NCBI RefSeq assembly: GCF_963082655.1
Contig: NC_081555.1
Span: 181,204,151-181,268,150 of the forward strand
DNA: 64,000 bases
From: Stomoxys calcitrans
Lineage: Eukaryota; Arthropoda; Insecta; Diptera; Muscidae
Reading direction: 5' to 3'
The first letter of the stretch is position 1, and every line of letters starts with the position of its first letter. The position numbers and the translations under genes were made by a program. Below the pieces are notes generated by a model, which was given only the letters and a program-made list of their open reading frames with translations, did no database searches and was not told the origin of the DNA. Shown one piece after another: positions 1 through 11,154 of this stretch.

Positions 1-1182
1 CCAATTTTTGAAGGAGTAAGCCAGTCGCTTGAAATTTTGCAAAAATGCTTCTTATTGGTGTAGGTCGGTTGGGATTGAAAATGGGCCAAATCGGCCCATG
101 CTTTGATATAGCTGCCATATAAACCGATCTTGGGTCTTGACTTCTAGAGCGTCTAGAGGGCGCAATTTCTATCCGATTTGACTGAAATTTTGCACGTGGA
201 GTTTTGGTACCACTTCCAAAAACTGTACTAAGTATGGTTATAATCGGTCTATAACCTGGTATAGCTTATATGGTACCTGGTATAGCTTTTGCACATAGTG
301 TTTTAATAACACTTCCAATTACTGTACTAAGTATGGTTCAAATCGGTCCATAACCTGATATAGCTGCCATACAAACCGATCTTGGGATCTTGAGTTCTTG
401 AGCCTCTAGATAGCGCAATTTGACTGAAATTTTACTCATAGTGTTTTGATATCACTTCCAACAACTGTACGAAGTATGCTTCAAATCGGTCCATAACCTG
501 ATATAGTTGCCATATAAACCGATCTTGGGTCTTGACTTCTTGAGCTTTTAGAAGACGGAATTCTTATCCGATTTGACTGAAATTTTGCACATAGTGTTTT
601 GATATCACTTCCAACAACTGTGCGAAGTGTGGTTCAAATCGGTCCATAACCTGATATAGCTGCAATATAAACCGATCTTGGGTCTGGACTTCTTGAGCTT
701 TTAGAGGGCGCAATTCCTATCCGATTTGGCTATAATTTTGCACGTGGTGTTTTGGTATCACTTCCAACATTTATGCGAAATATGGTCCAAATCGGTTTAT
801 ACCCTGATATAGCTGCCATATAAACCGATCTGAGGTCTTGAGTTCTTGAGCCTCTAGAGAGCGCAATTCTCATCCGATTTGGCACAACTTTTGTACAACG
901 GCTTCTCCCATGCCCTACAACACACGTGTGCAAAATGGTCTGAACCGATCTATAGCTTGACACAGCTCCCATATAAACCGATCTTCCGATTTTGCATCTT
1001 GAGCCCCGAATCGGACTATAACTTGATATAGCTCTTCCCCCTCCTCCTCCGTCCATATTCATGATTCGTTGTTTGCCTAAAAAGAGATACTGCGCAAAGA
1101 ACTCGACAGATGCGATCCATGGTGGAGAGTATATAAGATTCGGTCCGGCCGAACTTAGCACACTCTTAATTGTTAAATACAA
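1..1182 (+). mobile_element. Mini-me-like element, left end outside the window
   Basis: Dispersed repeat in core-to-tail orientation. It consists of about seven ~153-bp units, each with a motif of the type GATATAGCTGCCATATAAACC followed by the same ~130 bp. It closes with the family's tail: GGTGGAGAGTATATAAG, then GGCCGAACTTAGCACAC. The core with the GTCY stretch lies off the left edge. No intact gene; the 169-aa reading frame inside is an artefact of the repeat. Confidence 0.8.
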
Positions 1183-2560
1183 TATTATATATGAAACTGG
1201 TAATATGAAACACCACATTTGAGCTCCAATTTTTGCCATGTAATAATTCTCAGTACCAATGTCGACCTAGAACAGTTGATAACAAGGAATTAGCGAATCT
1301 ACACTGCACGTTAAGCTATAATTACAGTTAGAAAATGTTTTCAATTAAGCAATAAGAGGAACCCGTTTGACGCGAACCTGTTAAGGTGACATGCAACTAA
1401 TATTTTTAATAAACGCCTAAAATGCAATAGACCGCAACAGCATTTTTGCAGTATGCATACACGAAATACAAAAAAAAAATCTAAAAAAAAAATTATGTTT
1501 ATTTAAAAGTATATGATTGCTGTGTTTTATTTCAGTAATATCCGCTACTCGGTTATCGTTATCTTTTATCGCCTGATATCGATAGCTATCCAGCACAACT
1601 TTGCTGGATAGCTATCGATATCATTGCAGCTGACTTGCAATGGATAGAATTAAAAAAAAATTATTAATAGAAATAATAGACAAATTTATAAAAAACTCTT
1701 AGGGTTAATCCATTTTGTATTTGAGTTGATGGCATGTGTTTTTATTCAGAGGCTATTACCACATGACTTGCTAGTTCTTTTGGAATTAAAGTAGTTGATT
1801 TAAAAGGGGAATAACCTTTCTTACCACAGCCCTTAGGCTAATCGAATCGATTAGTTTTCTATATGCCAGACACACCTTGTTGATGACTAACAATGAAATA
1901 CGTTGTAATGAAAATGTAAATTTCATGAAATTATACATCTCAGATCAGTCGGCTTAGTAATTAAATACCAATGTCTATCTACTGCATTAGACATTTATAA
2001 GCATTCAATTACCCACCACTCCTCCCTAATATTCACGAGTTGGTTAGAGAATGAAGGCTTTTCAGCTATCAATATTGTTGACACTGTCTAATAGAGCGTG
2101 TAATGGGTTAATTCCATGCACCAGATGCTTTCACACTGTACAACTTGACGAATAAACGCATTGGAGACAAGTGTGCCATGCCAAGTGAAATGTTTCCTCA
2201 TTGACAAACTCTGTTGTCTTGTACTCACAGGTGTAATGTGTGCGTATCGTAGTGGCTGAGTGTCTTTTCCAAAATTTGTTTAATTAATACAGAACAGAAA
2301 CAACAACATCAACATGAACATCAAAAACATCCCATTTGAGGCATGTTTTTAGAGAGTACATTTGAAACAAGTGTAGCATATTGAAGTTCTTTTGAATGGG
2401 GAACATTGATGGCACACGATTAAGTTACGGTAATAATGAGTTTTCGAGCAATAAGCTGTAAATTTGTGAAACAACTTATTAATGCTATGCTCAAATCATT
2501 GTCAGCTAATTTTGAACCTAAGTCTTAAGAAGATGTCATTATTTACTTTACATTAATTGG
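1183..2560. other. Unique intergenic DNA
   Basis: AT-rich, no coding signal. It holds one striking perfect inverted repeat (1574-1623); otherwise nothing recognised. Confidence 0.6.
1574..1623. repeat. Perfect inverted repeat, 22-bp arms, 6-nt loop
   Basis: Arms 1574-1595 and 1602-1623 are exact reverse complements with loop CAACTT. Each arm contains TATCGATA (1577-1584 and 1613-1620), the DREF-binding core known in flies. It can fold as a cruciform or an RNA hairpin. It may also be the remains of a tiny inverted-repeat transposon. Confidence 0.85.
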
Positions 2561-3434
2561 CTATGACAAAACATTCCAACGTAGAATAGCGTTCCAAGCC
2601 CCTCGATCTTCTGCGCTCATTTTATAATCTCTGACACCAAGTTTGAAGGTGTCTCCCACCACTCGATCTTTCCATTGGGCTTTTGGTCGTCCCGGAGCTT
2701 CTTCATCCATTCTGACAACATGACCTAGCCAACTTAGCCATGCTAGCGTCGTCTTACAGAGCATATAGCTCGTGGTTCATGCAAATTGCAAATTTTGCCC
2801 ATTAACATTCCACTGAGGAACGGTCCGATTCAAGTTTAAGCTCAATGACAAGGTGCCTCCTTTTTATTGCCGAGTACGAACGGCGTGCCGCAGTGCGACA
2901 CCTCTTTGGAGAGAAGTTTTACATGGCATAGTACCTCACAAATGTTGCCAGCATTAGGAGGGGAAAACCACCACTGAAAAAATTTTTTTTGATGGACTCG
3001 CCAGGAATCGAACCCTGGCGTACAGCGTCGTAGGCGGACATGCTAACATCTACGCTACGGTGGCCTGCGTGGTTCATACGACGCCTTTATTCTTCACTAA
3101 TGCAAAATGGTCCATATATTTTACAAAGAATCTTTCTCTCAAACACTCCAAGTACTACCTCGTTTGCTATTAAAAGTGCCCATGTCTCAGAACTGTATAA
3201 CAATACGGGTAGTATCAGTGTCCTTCATAATGTCTGTCGAGAGGTGGCTTTATTTCTAAACCGTTTACTTAATTCAAGTAGAGAATAATACTGGCAAACA
3301 GATGCCCCATTTACTGCCAAACCTATTTTCACTCATTCTCTTTCGATTCTTTCAAAGACTGCAGTTACTTCTTCCAGTGACCGACCAACGATGTCGATGT
3401 CGTCGGCATAGGCGAGTAGCATATGTTCTCTTGT
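2561..3434 (-). mobile_element. LINE reverse-transcriptase fragment, split by a SINE
   Basis: On the - strand the sequence encodes pieces of a non-LTR reverse transcriptase: the catalytic box AYADDID at about 3400-3414 and a C-terminal region with WLGHVVRMDEEAPGRPK near 2690-2740. It is broken by frameshifts, an internal gap near 3290 and the SINE at 2781-3067. Same family as the copy at 7040-7950. The clade (RTE-like or similar) is not certain. Confidence 0.8.
2781..3067 (-). mobile_element. tRNA-derived SINE, full-length, with 10-bp target-site duplication
   Basis: The tRNA-like head lies at the right end with A-box (TAGCGTAGATGTTAGC) and B-box (GGTTCGATTCC). A ~200-bp body follows, then a tail ending in CAAAATTTGCAATTTGC. 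CGTGGTTCAT is repeated exactly at 2771-2780 and 3068-3077. It interrupts the LINE reverse-transcriptase frame, so its limits are secure. Reference copy for the family in this window. Confidence 0.92.
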
Positions 3435-5413
3435 GAGTATATATAATTATTTGATATCGGAAGGGAAGCGGACCCTCCCCCTTGCCCCAGAAGTACTACC
3501 CAAAAATAAAAGTGGAGCGATTTGGACAATATGGGACTCCAATGAAAGGTATTGAGGAGTAGGGTACGAATTTCATATTAAAAATTGGGTCCAAGTAACT
3601 GTGCGGCCACCCCAACCCCAAAACTCTCTAAAATAGGTTTTGTGGACTATCATGACAATATGGGACTCAAATGAAAGGTTTTCGGGAGTAGATTACTAAT
3701 ATGGTCAGGGAGGAGAAATAGTCTTGGTGGTTTGTTGATTTCGGAAGGAGGGCGGATTTTCCCCCGTTATCTAAAAACTCCACCCAAAATCAAAAGTGGA
3801 CCGATCGGGACAATATGGGTATCAATTGAAAGGTATTGGAAAATAGAATACGAATATGGTATTAAAATTTGGATCCAAGTACCCATCGGGCCGCCCAAAC
3901 CCCTAAATTCCCCCAAACAGACATATTGGAAGTTCATGTCCATATGGGCCTCAAATGAAAGGCATTTGGGAGTAGATTACGATTCTGCATTACAAAATCA
4001 AATCGAAGTATAAGGGCTCACCCTACCCCCCAAAAACACCCTAAATGGGCATATGATCCATCATGACTATATGGTACTCGGTTTTTTTGTTTGTTCCTTA
4101 GAATCAAAAACGTCTAAACCGATTTTCTTAAAATGCTCACAGATTGTGTAAGTTTGTATGGAAAGAAACATAGGCTATATAATTTTTAGATATCCTATGG
4201 GGACGGCTCCCCCCCCCCCCTTATCCCAACAATGCCATCCAAAATCAAAAGTGGACCTATAGGCACAATATGGGTATCAAATGTAGGGTATTAGGGACTA
4301 GAAAACGAATATCGTACTTAAGTTTGGGTCAAAGCACCCAGCGGGTCTCCCCAACCCCAAAACTCCTCTAAACAGATATATTCAAAGTTCATGTCAATAT
4401 GCGACTCAAATGAAACATATTAGGCAGTATATTATAAAAATGGCATAAAACATTAGGTCCAAGTAATAGCCCCCAAATACCCCTAAATGGACATATTAGC
4501 CGACCATGTCTATATGGGACCCATTTGAAATGTATTTGGGAGTAGATTGCGAATATGACATTAAAGTTTGTGTTCAAGTCTAGGTGGTGCTTTTACTCCT
4601 AAAAATATGTCAAATAGCTTAATTGACCCATTATGACAATTTGGAACTCAAAAGAAAGGTATTTAAGAGAAGAAAACAAATTTGATATCCAATTTTGGCG
4701 CCAAGTATTTGGGGATACGCCCTAAAGCATTCCCTAAACTGAGCTTCATATCCGACCATGGCAATATGGAGCTCAAACGAATTTGATATCCATTTCCTGG
4801 GCAATGTATCGGTCACCGCCCCAGCTCCAAAACACTCTCCAAACGATTCATATTTACCCACCATGGCAATATGGGGCTCAAATTAAAGGGATTTGGGAGT
4901 GTAGCACGAATTTGATATCCATATTTAAGTCGAAATGTCTGAGGTGCCATCCCTTCCTAAAAAGCACTTCTCAATACCCTAATTTCGATGCAATTCGTTC
5001 GAAATTTTTTTTGCATTCTTACAGCCATAAGAATGGAATTGGATGGTTTCTATTATTGTATTGTCTGGTGACTCGGGGACCGCCCAAAACCCGCCAAATG
5101 GATATATATCTTAGAACGGACTCAATAACTGCAGTTGAGAGTAGAGTAAACATTTGCCTAAGAACCGAGCATGGGCAAACTTCTCACACATCAGTGCTCT
5201 CCAATTTTAGTTTAAACTCAAAGATAAGGGACCTTCTTTTCATGACCATGCATGGCATGGTACCTCGCAAATGTTGCCAGCTTTAAGGGGCGATAACCAC
5301 TGTTTTAAATTTTGTCCGATGTTCTCGGCAGGATTCGAACGCTGGCGTTCAGCGTCATAGTCGGACATATGAGAGTTGAAGAAGACGCAGCGGAGTGGGC
5401 CCGGTTCAGCTAT
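3435..5413 (+). mobile_element. Non-autonomous Helitron copy, 5' truncated
   Basis: Made of ~131-bp units containing GACAATATGGG and AAATGAAAGGTATT. An inner copy of the subterminal block (TTTGTTTGTTCC... near 4085) shows a dimer-like build. The 3' end near 5380-5413 reads CGCAGCGGAGTGGGCCCGG then TTCAGCTAT, matching the 3' ends of the other copies. A SINE-derived segment sits just before it. The 5' TC end is missing. Confidence 0.7.
5152..5370 (-). mobile_element. SINE-derived segment inside the Helitron
   Basis: Degenerate copy of the tRNA-SINE: body (TGTTGCCAGC near 5273) and reversed B-box GGATTCGAACG near 5331-5341. It lies next to the Helitron 3' end, in the same orientation and place as a second segment at 59918-60040 in another Helitron copy. 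Confidence 0.7.
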
Positions 5414-6542
5414 TGATCTATAAAATTTAATATTTGAAAATGTTTTCATTTAAATGCTGGCCGCAACTGTGTCTTAAATGGTAATGTATAAGCCGTGGGA
5501 AAAGTCATATTTTATGGTCTGAAAACCCTAGATCGCTGTTCTGAATTTCAGTTTATGCAGAGTGATAAATGCTTTAATCGTCTCAACACTTAAGACGGAC
5601 GATCCATCTATAAGATAGTCTGGACACTATTTGGAATGTTTGAAGTGTTTATTATGTGGATGATAAAATGGGACCTGTTCCTTGATTTCAAGATATCATT
5701 AAAAGACAAAAACACTTCTTTGTATGCGTCTCAAGTGTTCCCATTTTCTCCTCAGATATACCTTAAGTTCTTATGTATGATGGTGGCACCTGTATTTATG
5801 TAGTCATCGCCAAAAGTTTATAATCAAATTTTACTAAAAGTCAACAGGATATTTAGGAAATGAATGCGATTATGTACGCCAATGCACAGCCACGACCATG
5901 AGAAGCCTATAGCATCTCTTACATTTGAACGATGAAGTAGTGATGTAACATGTCTTTGCACAAGCCATTGACATTAGTTGCCATTTGTATGAGTCTCGTG
6001 CCTTCATAGATAATGGCCTAATCCTCTTCCTGTCGATCAAAACATGCCAATTTTCTAATAATATTATCTGAGGATTGTTTAGTTTTTTTTTTTTTTGTTT
6101 TCTGTGGACTCTTGGTGGATGTGGTAGATTATGGCATCATTACGAGTATTAGCATCGAAATCATTGATGTCATAGTGAGGAGGACGAAACAAAGGATGGA
6201 GAGAGCAGCAGTTATTCACCCTGGTCGCCGCAGCGATGACAACAAGTCAGTTAATCATATCGCCACCAATCAAGCGTGATAATCTCCATTACTAACAACA
6301 CAGACGGGTTTCCTTTTGACGGAAATCAAGTTTCCGTTCTGTTGTGTTTGGTAGGCTATTGGTCGGTTGGCTAGATGGATGCTACCCAACAATTATTACG
6401 GTTTGTGCATATCAATGGCTTCTAAAAAAGTTCGCCTATACATTAGTATAGTCAGTATACTGATGTCTATGACGGACATCAGTACGGTAAACAAATATTG
6501 AACCATATCGATTTATAACAGTGGAAGCATACGGCTGGAATT
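5414..6542. other. Intergenic DNA without recognised genes
   Basis: About 1.1 kb, no convincing frame. Poly-T run near 6090. No known repeat seen. Confidence 0.5.
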
Positions 6543-6995
6543 TTATTATACCCACCACCGAAGGATAAATTTATTTTGTCATTCAGTTTGCATCAAATCG
6601 AAATATTCGTTTATATTCTTGGTTGCTGTTGAAATAACTCCACAGTCTTCAAAAATGCCTGAGCTAAACCTTCTTCTTTTCTCCATAGGCCAGTTAAGTT
6701 CGAAGATTTAGACCAATCTCCCGATTTAGGGTCTTACGATCATAACTCGACTTTGCTAAAATTTGGCACAGCGAATTGTATTAGGCCCCTCGCTATTCGT
6801 ACCGCATATATTATAGATCAGATTATATTTTGATATAGCTGTCATATATACTCATCTCCCGATATAAGGTCTTAAGACATTTATTTTCCGAATTCCCTGA
6901 TATTTAGCATAATTGAGTTGTATTAAAATCCCACAAATCCCTGCTGAATATGGTCTATATGGTCTATATCTAAATATAGGCCCCATATAGACCGT
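6543..6995 (+). mobile_element. Truncated mini-me-like element
   Basis: Starts with TATACCCACCACCGAAGGAT, the head of the family, then the ~150-bp type units (CCGATTTAGGGTCTTA). The GTCY stretch is deleted and the tail is absent. Confidence 0.7.
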
Positions 6996-7039
6996 GGGGA
7001 GTTTCCACGCTATTTATCCCATCGGACGTCTCCCCAGGT

Positions 7040-7938
7040 AGTGGATAGGGGAAAGCTTATCAGATATGATGGGTACCGCAGAAATAAAATATGTGGGGCG
7101 AACAAACAAGTTAGCACATCAATCCTATCAATCTACCCTAGACCAGATATTCACACTGCGCCAAATCCAGGAAAAGACCCGAGAAGGACAAATCAACACT
7201 CACCATCTTTTTGTTGACTACAAAGCCGCTTTCGATACTCCATGTCTGAGTTTGGTATCTCTGCAAAATTAATAAGACTTTGCAGAATGACACTTGCTGA
7301 TACGCGTTCCTCAGTAAGAATAGGCAAGAATCTCTCCGAACCATTTCATACCAAACGAGGTTTCAGACAGCCTATCGTGTGATCTCTTTAATTTACTGCT
7401 GGGGAAGATTATATGAGATGCAGATGTGAATAGATATGGCACACTACACACAAGAGAACACATGCTACTCGCCTATGCCGACGACATCGATATCATAGGT
7501 CGTTCACCGGAGGTAGTAACTGCAGTCTTGGAAAGAATCGAAAGAGAGTCAGTGAAAATTGGCCTGGCAGTGAATGAAGATAAGACGAAATGGATGGTTT
7601 CAACTTCCAAAAGCCTTGCACAACCGAGCAGATACTTTGGACTAAGTAAGCAGTTTGGAAACAAGGCCACTCTCGACAGGCGAAGATTACACTATACAAG
7701 ACACTGATACTACCCGTGCTGTTATATGGTTCTGAAGTATGGGTACTTGCGAAAGCAGATGAGGCAGTGCTTGGAGTATTTGAGAGAAAGATTCTTCGTA
7801 AAATATATGGACCAGTTTGCGTTAATCGAGAATATAGGCGACTTATGAACCACGAGCTTTTTGAGCTGTATGCCAACGATAGCATAGTTACACCTATCAA
7901 AATACAACGGCTGCGTTGGCTAGGTCATGTTGTCAGGT
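7040..7938 (+). mobile_element. LINE reverse-transcriptase fragment
   Basis: Three successive frames encode parts of one non-LTR reverse transcriptase: DQIFTLRQIQEKTREG and HHLFVDYKAAFD near 7140-7235, AYADDIDIIGRS near 7471-7505 (catalytic YADD), and LLYGSEVW...IQRLRWLGHVVR to 7938. Frameshifts near 7240, 7380 and 7690 make it a pseudogene. A truncated SINE follows at once. Confidence 0.85.
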
Positions 7939-7950
7939 AATTTGGGTTAA

Positions 7951-8116
7951 AAACTTCTCCCAAAAGAGATGTCGCTCTGCGACACGCCGTTTGGACTCGT
8001 CTATAAAAAGGAGGCCCTTATCATTGAGCGTAAACTTGAATCGGACAGCATTTATTGATAAGTGAGAAGTTTGCCCATGTTCTTTAATGGAATGTTCATG
8101 GGCAAATTTGCATTGC
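7951..8116 (+). mobile_element. 5'-truncated SINE with 12-bp target-site duplication
   Basis: AATTTGGGTTAA occurs at 7939-7950 and 8117-8128. Between them lies the SINE body from AAACTTCTCCC to the tail ...GCAAATTTGCATTGC. The tRNA head is absent, so the copy was inserted already truncated. Confidence 0.9.
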
Positions 8117-8221
8117 AATTTGGGTTAATATGATATTTTTAGTCCAAAAATTTTCATCTATAAATTAACGCGAATATTTTCTACTTCCATTCAGTTTTTA
8201 TGTTAATGGAAATATAAGAAG

Positions 8222-9333
8222 AACAAGTAAGATCGTGCTATGTTCGGCTGGGCCGAATCTTATATACCCTCCACCATGGATCGCATTTGTCTAGTTCTAT
8301 GCGCGTAATCTCTTTTAAGGAAAAAAAAGAATATTGAATAAGAACTGTTATGCAATTGGAGCTATATCAAGTTATAGTCCGATTCGAACCATAAATGAAT
8401 GCTGAACATTGTAGAAGTCATTGTGTAATACTTCAGTTTATTCGGATAAGAATTGCGCTTTGTAGGGGCTCAAGAAGCAAAATTGGGAGATAGGTTTATA
8501 AGGGAGCTGTATCAAGCAATTGCTCGATTCAAACCATATTATACACGTATGTTGAAAGTCATAAGTGAAGCCATTGTACAAAATTTCTGCCAAATCGGAT
8601 GAGAATTGCTCCCTTCAGAGGCTCAAGAAGTCAAGATCCCAGATCGATTTATATGGCAGCTATATCAGGTTATGTACCGATTTGCGCCATACTTATCACA
8701 GTTATTGGAAGTCATAACAAAACACCTCATGCAAAATTTTAGCCAAATCGGATGAGAATTGCGAGTTCTATTGGCTCAAGAAGTCAAAATCCAAGATCGG
8801 TTTATATGGCAGCTATATCGAAACATGGCCCGATTTGGCCCATTTAAAATACAATATTTTAATATTTTTTACACTAGTAAAAAATATTTGTGCAAAATTT
8901 CAAGCGGCTAGCTTTACTCCTTCGAAAGTTAGAGTGTTTTCGACGGACAGACAAACGGACATGGCTAGATCAACTTAAAATGTCATGACGATCTAGAATA
9001 TATTGGGTTGCCCAAAAGTAATTGCGGATTTTTTAAAAGAAAGTAAATGCATTTTTAATAATACTTAGAAAGAACTTTAATCAAATATACTTTTTTTACA
9101 GTTTTTTTTTCTAAAGCAAGCTAAAAGTAACAGCTGATAACTGACAGAAGAAAGAATGCAATTACAGAGTCACAAGCTGTGAAAAAATTTGTCAACGCCG
9201 ACTATATGAAAAATCCGCAATTAATTATTGGGCAACCCATATATACTTTATGGGGTCTGAGACGCATATTTCGAGGTGTTACAAACAGAATGACGAAACT
9301 AGTATACCCCCATCCTATGGTGGAGGGTATAAA
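8222..9333 (-). mobile_element. Mini-me-like element hosting a mariner derivative
   Basis: Tail-first orientation: CAAGTAAGATCG...GGCTGGGCCGAATCTTAT at 8224-8268, several ~150-bp units, then the core and GTCY region near 8940-8970 and the head ending TATGGTGGAGGGTATAAAA at 9333. A 237-bp mariner derivative sits in the TA-rich core at 9003-9239. Confidence 0.85.
9003..9239 (-). mobile_element. Mariner internal-deletion derivative (MITE-like)
   Basis: Terminal inverted repeats read TTGGGTTGCCCAAAAGTAAT on the left and TGGGTTGCCCAATAATTAAT on the reversed right. The flanking TA is duplicated at 9001-9002 and 9240-9241. About 90 bp of one end and 130 bp of the other match the mariner at 31871-33124; the whole transposase region is missing. 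Confidence 0.9.
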
Positions 9334-10981
9334 AATTGCCGAGAAACCGGGAAATGGAAAAGTTTTATTCCCTTTTTCCAGGGATTACAAAAAGCCAGGA
9401 AATGCAAAACCCCAACTTGGAATCGCTTTTCTAAAAACCGTTAGGAGATTACAAAGTGATCAGATTTCTAATTTAAAAGTTATGAAGGTTTTACGACTAC
9501 AAACAAAACTCTGAAATAATTTTAGCTACAAAAAGAGGGGATTGAGACCATAGTGCAGTATAAGCCTCTGACTTTGCTGCCAAAAGGCAGTAAGAAGATT
9601 ATCTTGTCAGTGTAAAAGGCAAATTGCCGAACATCAAGTGCAAAGAAGATATCCTTCCTATTGTATTTATGTTTATCCTTGCAAATCTCTAAACCGTGAA
9701 GTATTTTTCCAAAATCCCTTGGTGTGCAAATGACGCTTAATTTTGCCAACATTAAAGTACATCCAATGAATAATGCAAAGGACATGAATTGACTTAAAGC
9801 TTTATGTCCCCCCCCACCACAATTGAAAAAAAGAAAATAATAAATATTTTCATTTTAGTTACCTTTAATGAAACCCCAATTGAGTTGGAATCAGCAAAAA
9901 ATGGGAATAATAATCCACACCATTCAAATAGAAACAGAGTGACTTTGCTTGCAAGAGCGAAATACTGCAGAGCAAAAGCAATGCCAATGCCCGTTTTGGC
10001 CAAATGAAAATGTAATGAGATTTTGTCGTTAGGTGGACGGAGAGAAAAACCTAGCAAATAACCATCCCACACACCACAACATGCAAAGCGAAGGAAGGAC
10101 TCGTTTAAAAAGCGAATATGTTTTAAGCTGCCTTTGTTTTCTGCATTGTGCCGGTGCTGATTTTTCCAATTTTTATATTCATAATTGGATAAAAAACGAA
10201 GAAATATCAGCCGACAGACAAGGACTTTTTTTTGTAAGCCAGGAAGGAGGCACACCTTGCAGGCGCCTCTACCATGGTGAAGCAAAGCAGACTTCTGGAT
10301 CAACGGGACACATGGATACCACCAAATCATTTGGAATGGCAATGACAATGACAACGAACCAGCGATGCAAATGCTGAAAACCATCGCTGCCTACCCCTGT
10401 AATGGCCACTAAATGAGACTCATGCCAAAGTGCGGCCATCTGGGGGTGAGAGTAAGAGGACAATGTCGACGACAATATTAACATATTTTCTTGTGGACAA
10501 TTCAAGGTAAACAAACAGATGAGCACACAAAGGACATCGACGGAAATGGCGACATATTTCCAAGCGTATGTTTTGCTGCAAAACAAATGGGGACGTTTGC
10601 TTGTTCATGCTCGCTCGCGCAGCAGATGATTTGTGGAGTTAGGAATGTCTGATGCCGGCAACACTTACCTTTAATTGCATTTTGTAACGGGAATACAACT
10701 TTAAGATTAAAATTAGGAGTTGTGTCTTCAATTTGTACAAAAATTACTCGAAATTTTTAATTTAAGTCTTAAAAAAGAAAGATTTTACTTAAAGTAGACA
10801 TTAAAGGTATTTTTGCACAATTTGACAATCGGAGTAAAATGCTATTTCTCTTTATTCATACCGCTGGGCCCCTACAGAATCTCTACACTGGCGCTGTAGA
10901 ACCTGGATTTAACAGGAATTAAGTATCTGAACAAGGTATTTAACGATTCTCCGAATACATTTACAGTTAACTATGTTTGAT
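9334..10981. other. Unique intergenic DNA
   Basis: No recognised repeat. A 196-aa - strand frame (9794-10384) is the longest non-repeat frame outside iav, but it overlaps other frames and shows no recognisable domain, so it is not called as a gene. Confidence 0.5.
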
Positions 10982-11154
10982 AAATGGACATAGTGGCCCT
11001 GCTATTGAAGCCGGGAATGGATTCGAGCAAGGAAGAATCATACACACCGATTTCCCTCTTACCGCCAGTAGCTAAAATGCTTGAGGCACTACTTCTCCTG
11101 AACTTTTTCCCCAGAATTCCCATGGATTTACTTGTGTGGTCACTAGTCGCATAA
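10982..11154 (+). mobile_element. LINE reverse-transcriptase fragment, upstream part
   Basis: Encodes VALLLKPGMDSSKEESYTPI...SLLPPVAKMLEALLL, the finger region of an RNase-H-class LINE reverse transcriptase. It stops abruptly where a mini-me-like element begins and resumes at about 12770. Confidence 0.8.

Noticed and set aside
1..1182. Regular spacing reminiscent of a CRISPR array
   Set aside because: Units are ~153 bp and diverged along their whole length, without short identical repeats and unique spacers; eukaryotic dispersed repeat.
9794..10384. 196-aa - strand frame with hydrophobic start
   Set aside because: No recognisable domain, homopolymer-rich, overlapped by + frames; no promoter or neighbour support.
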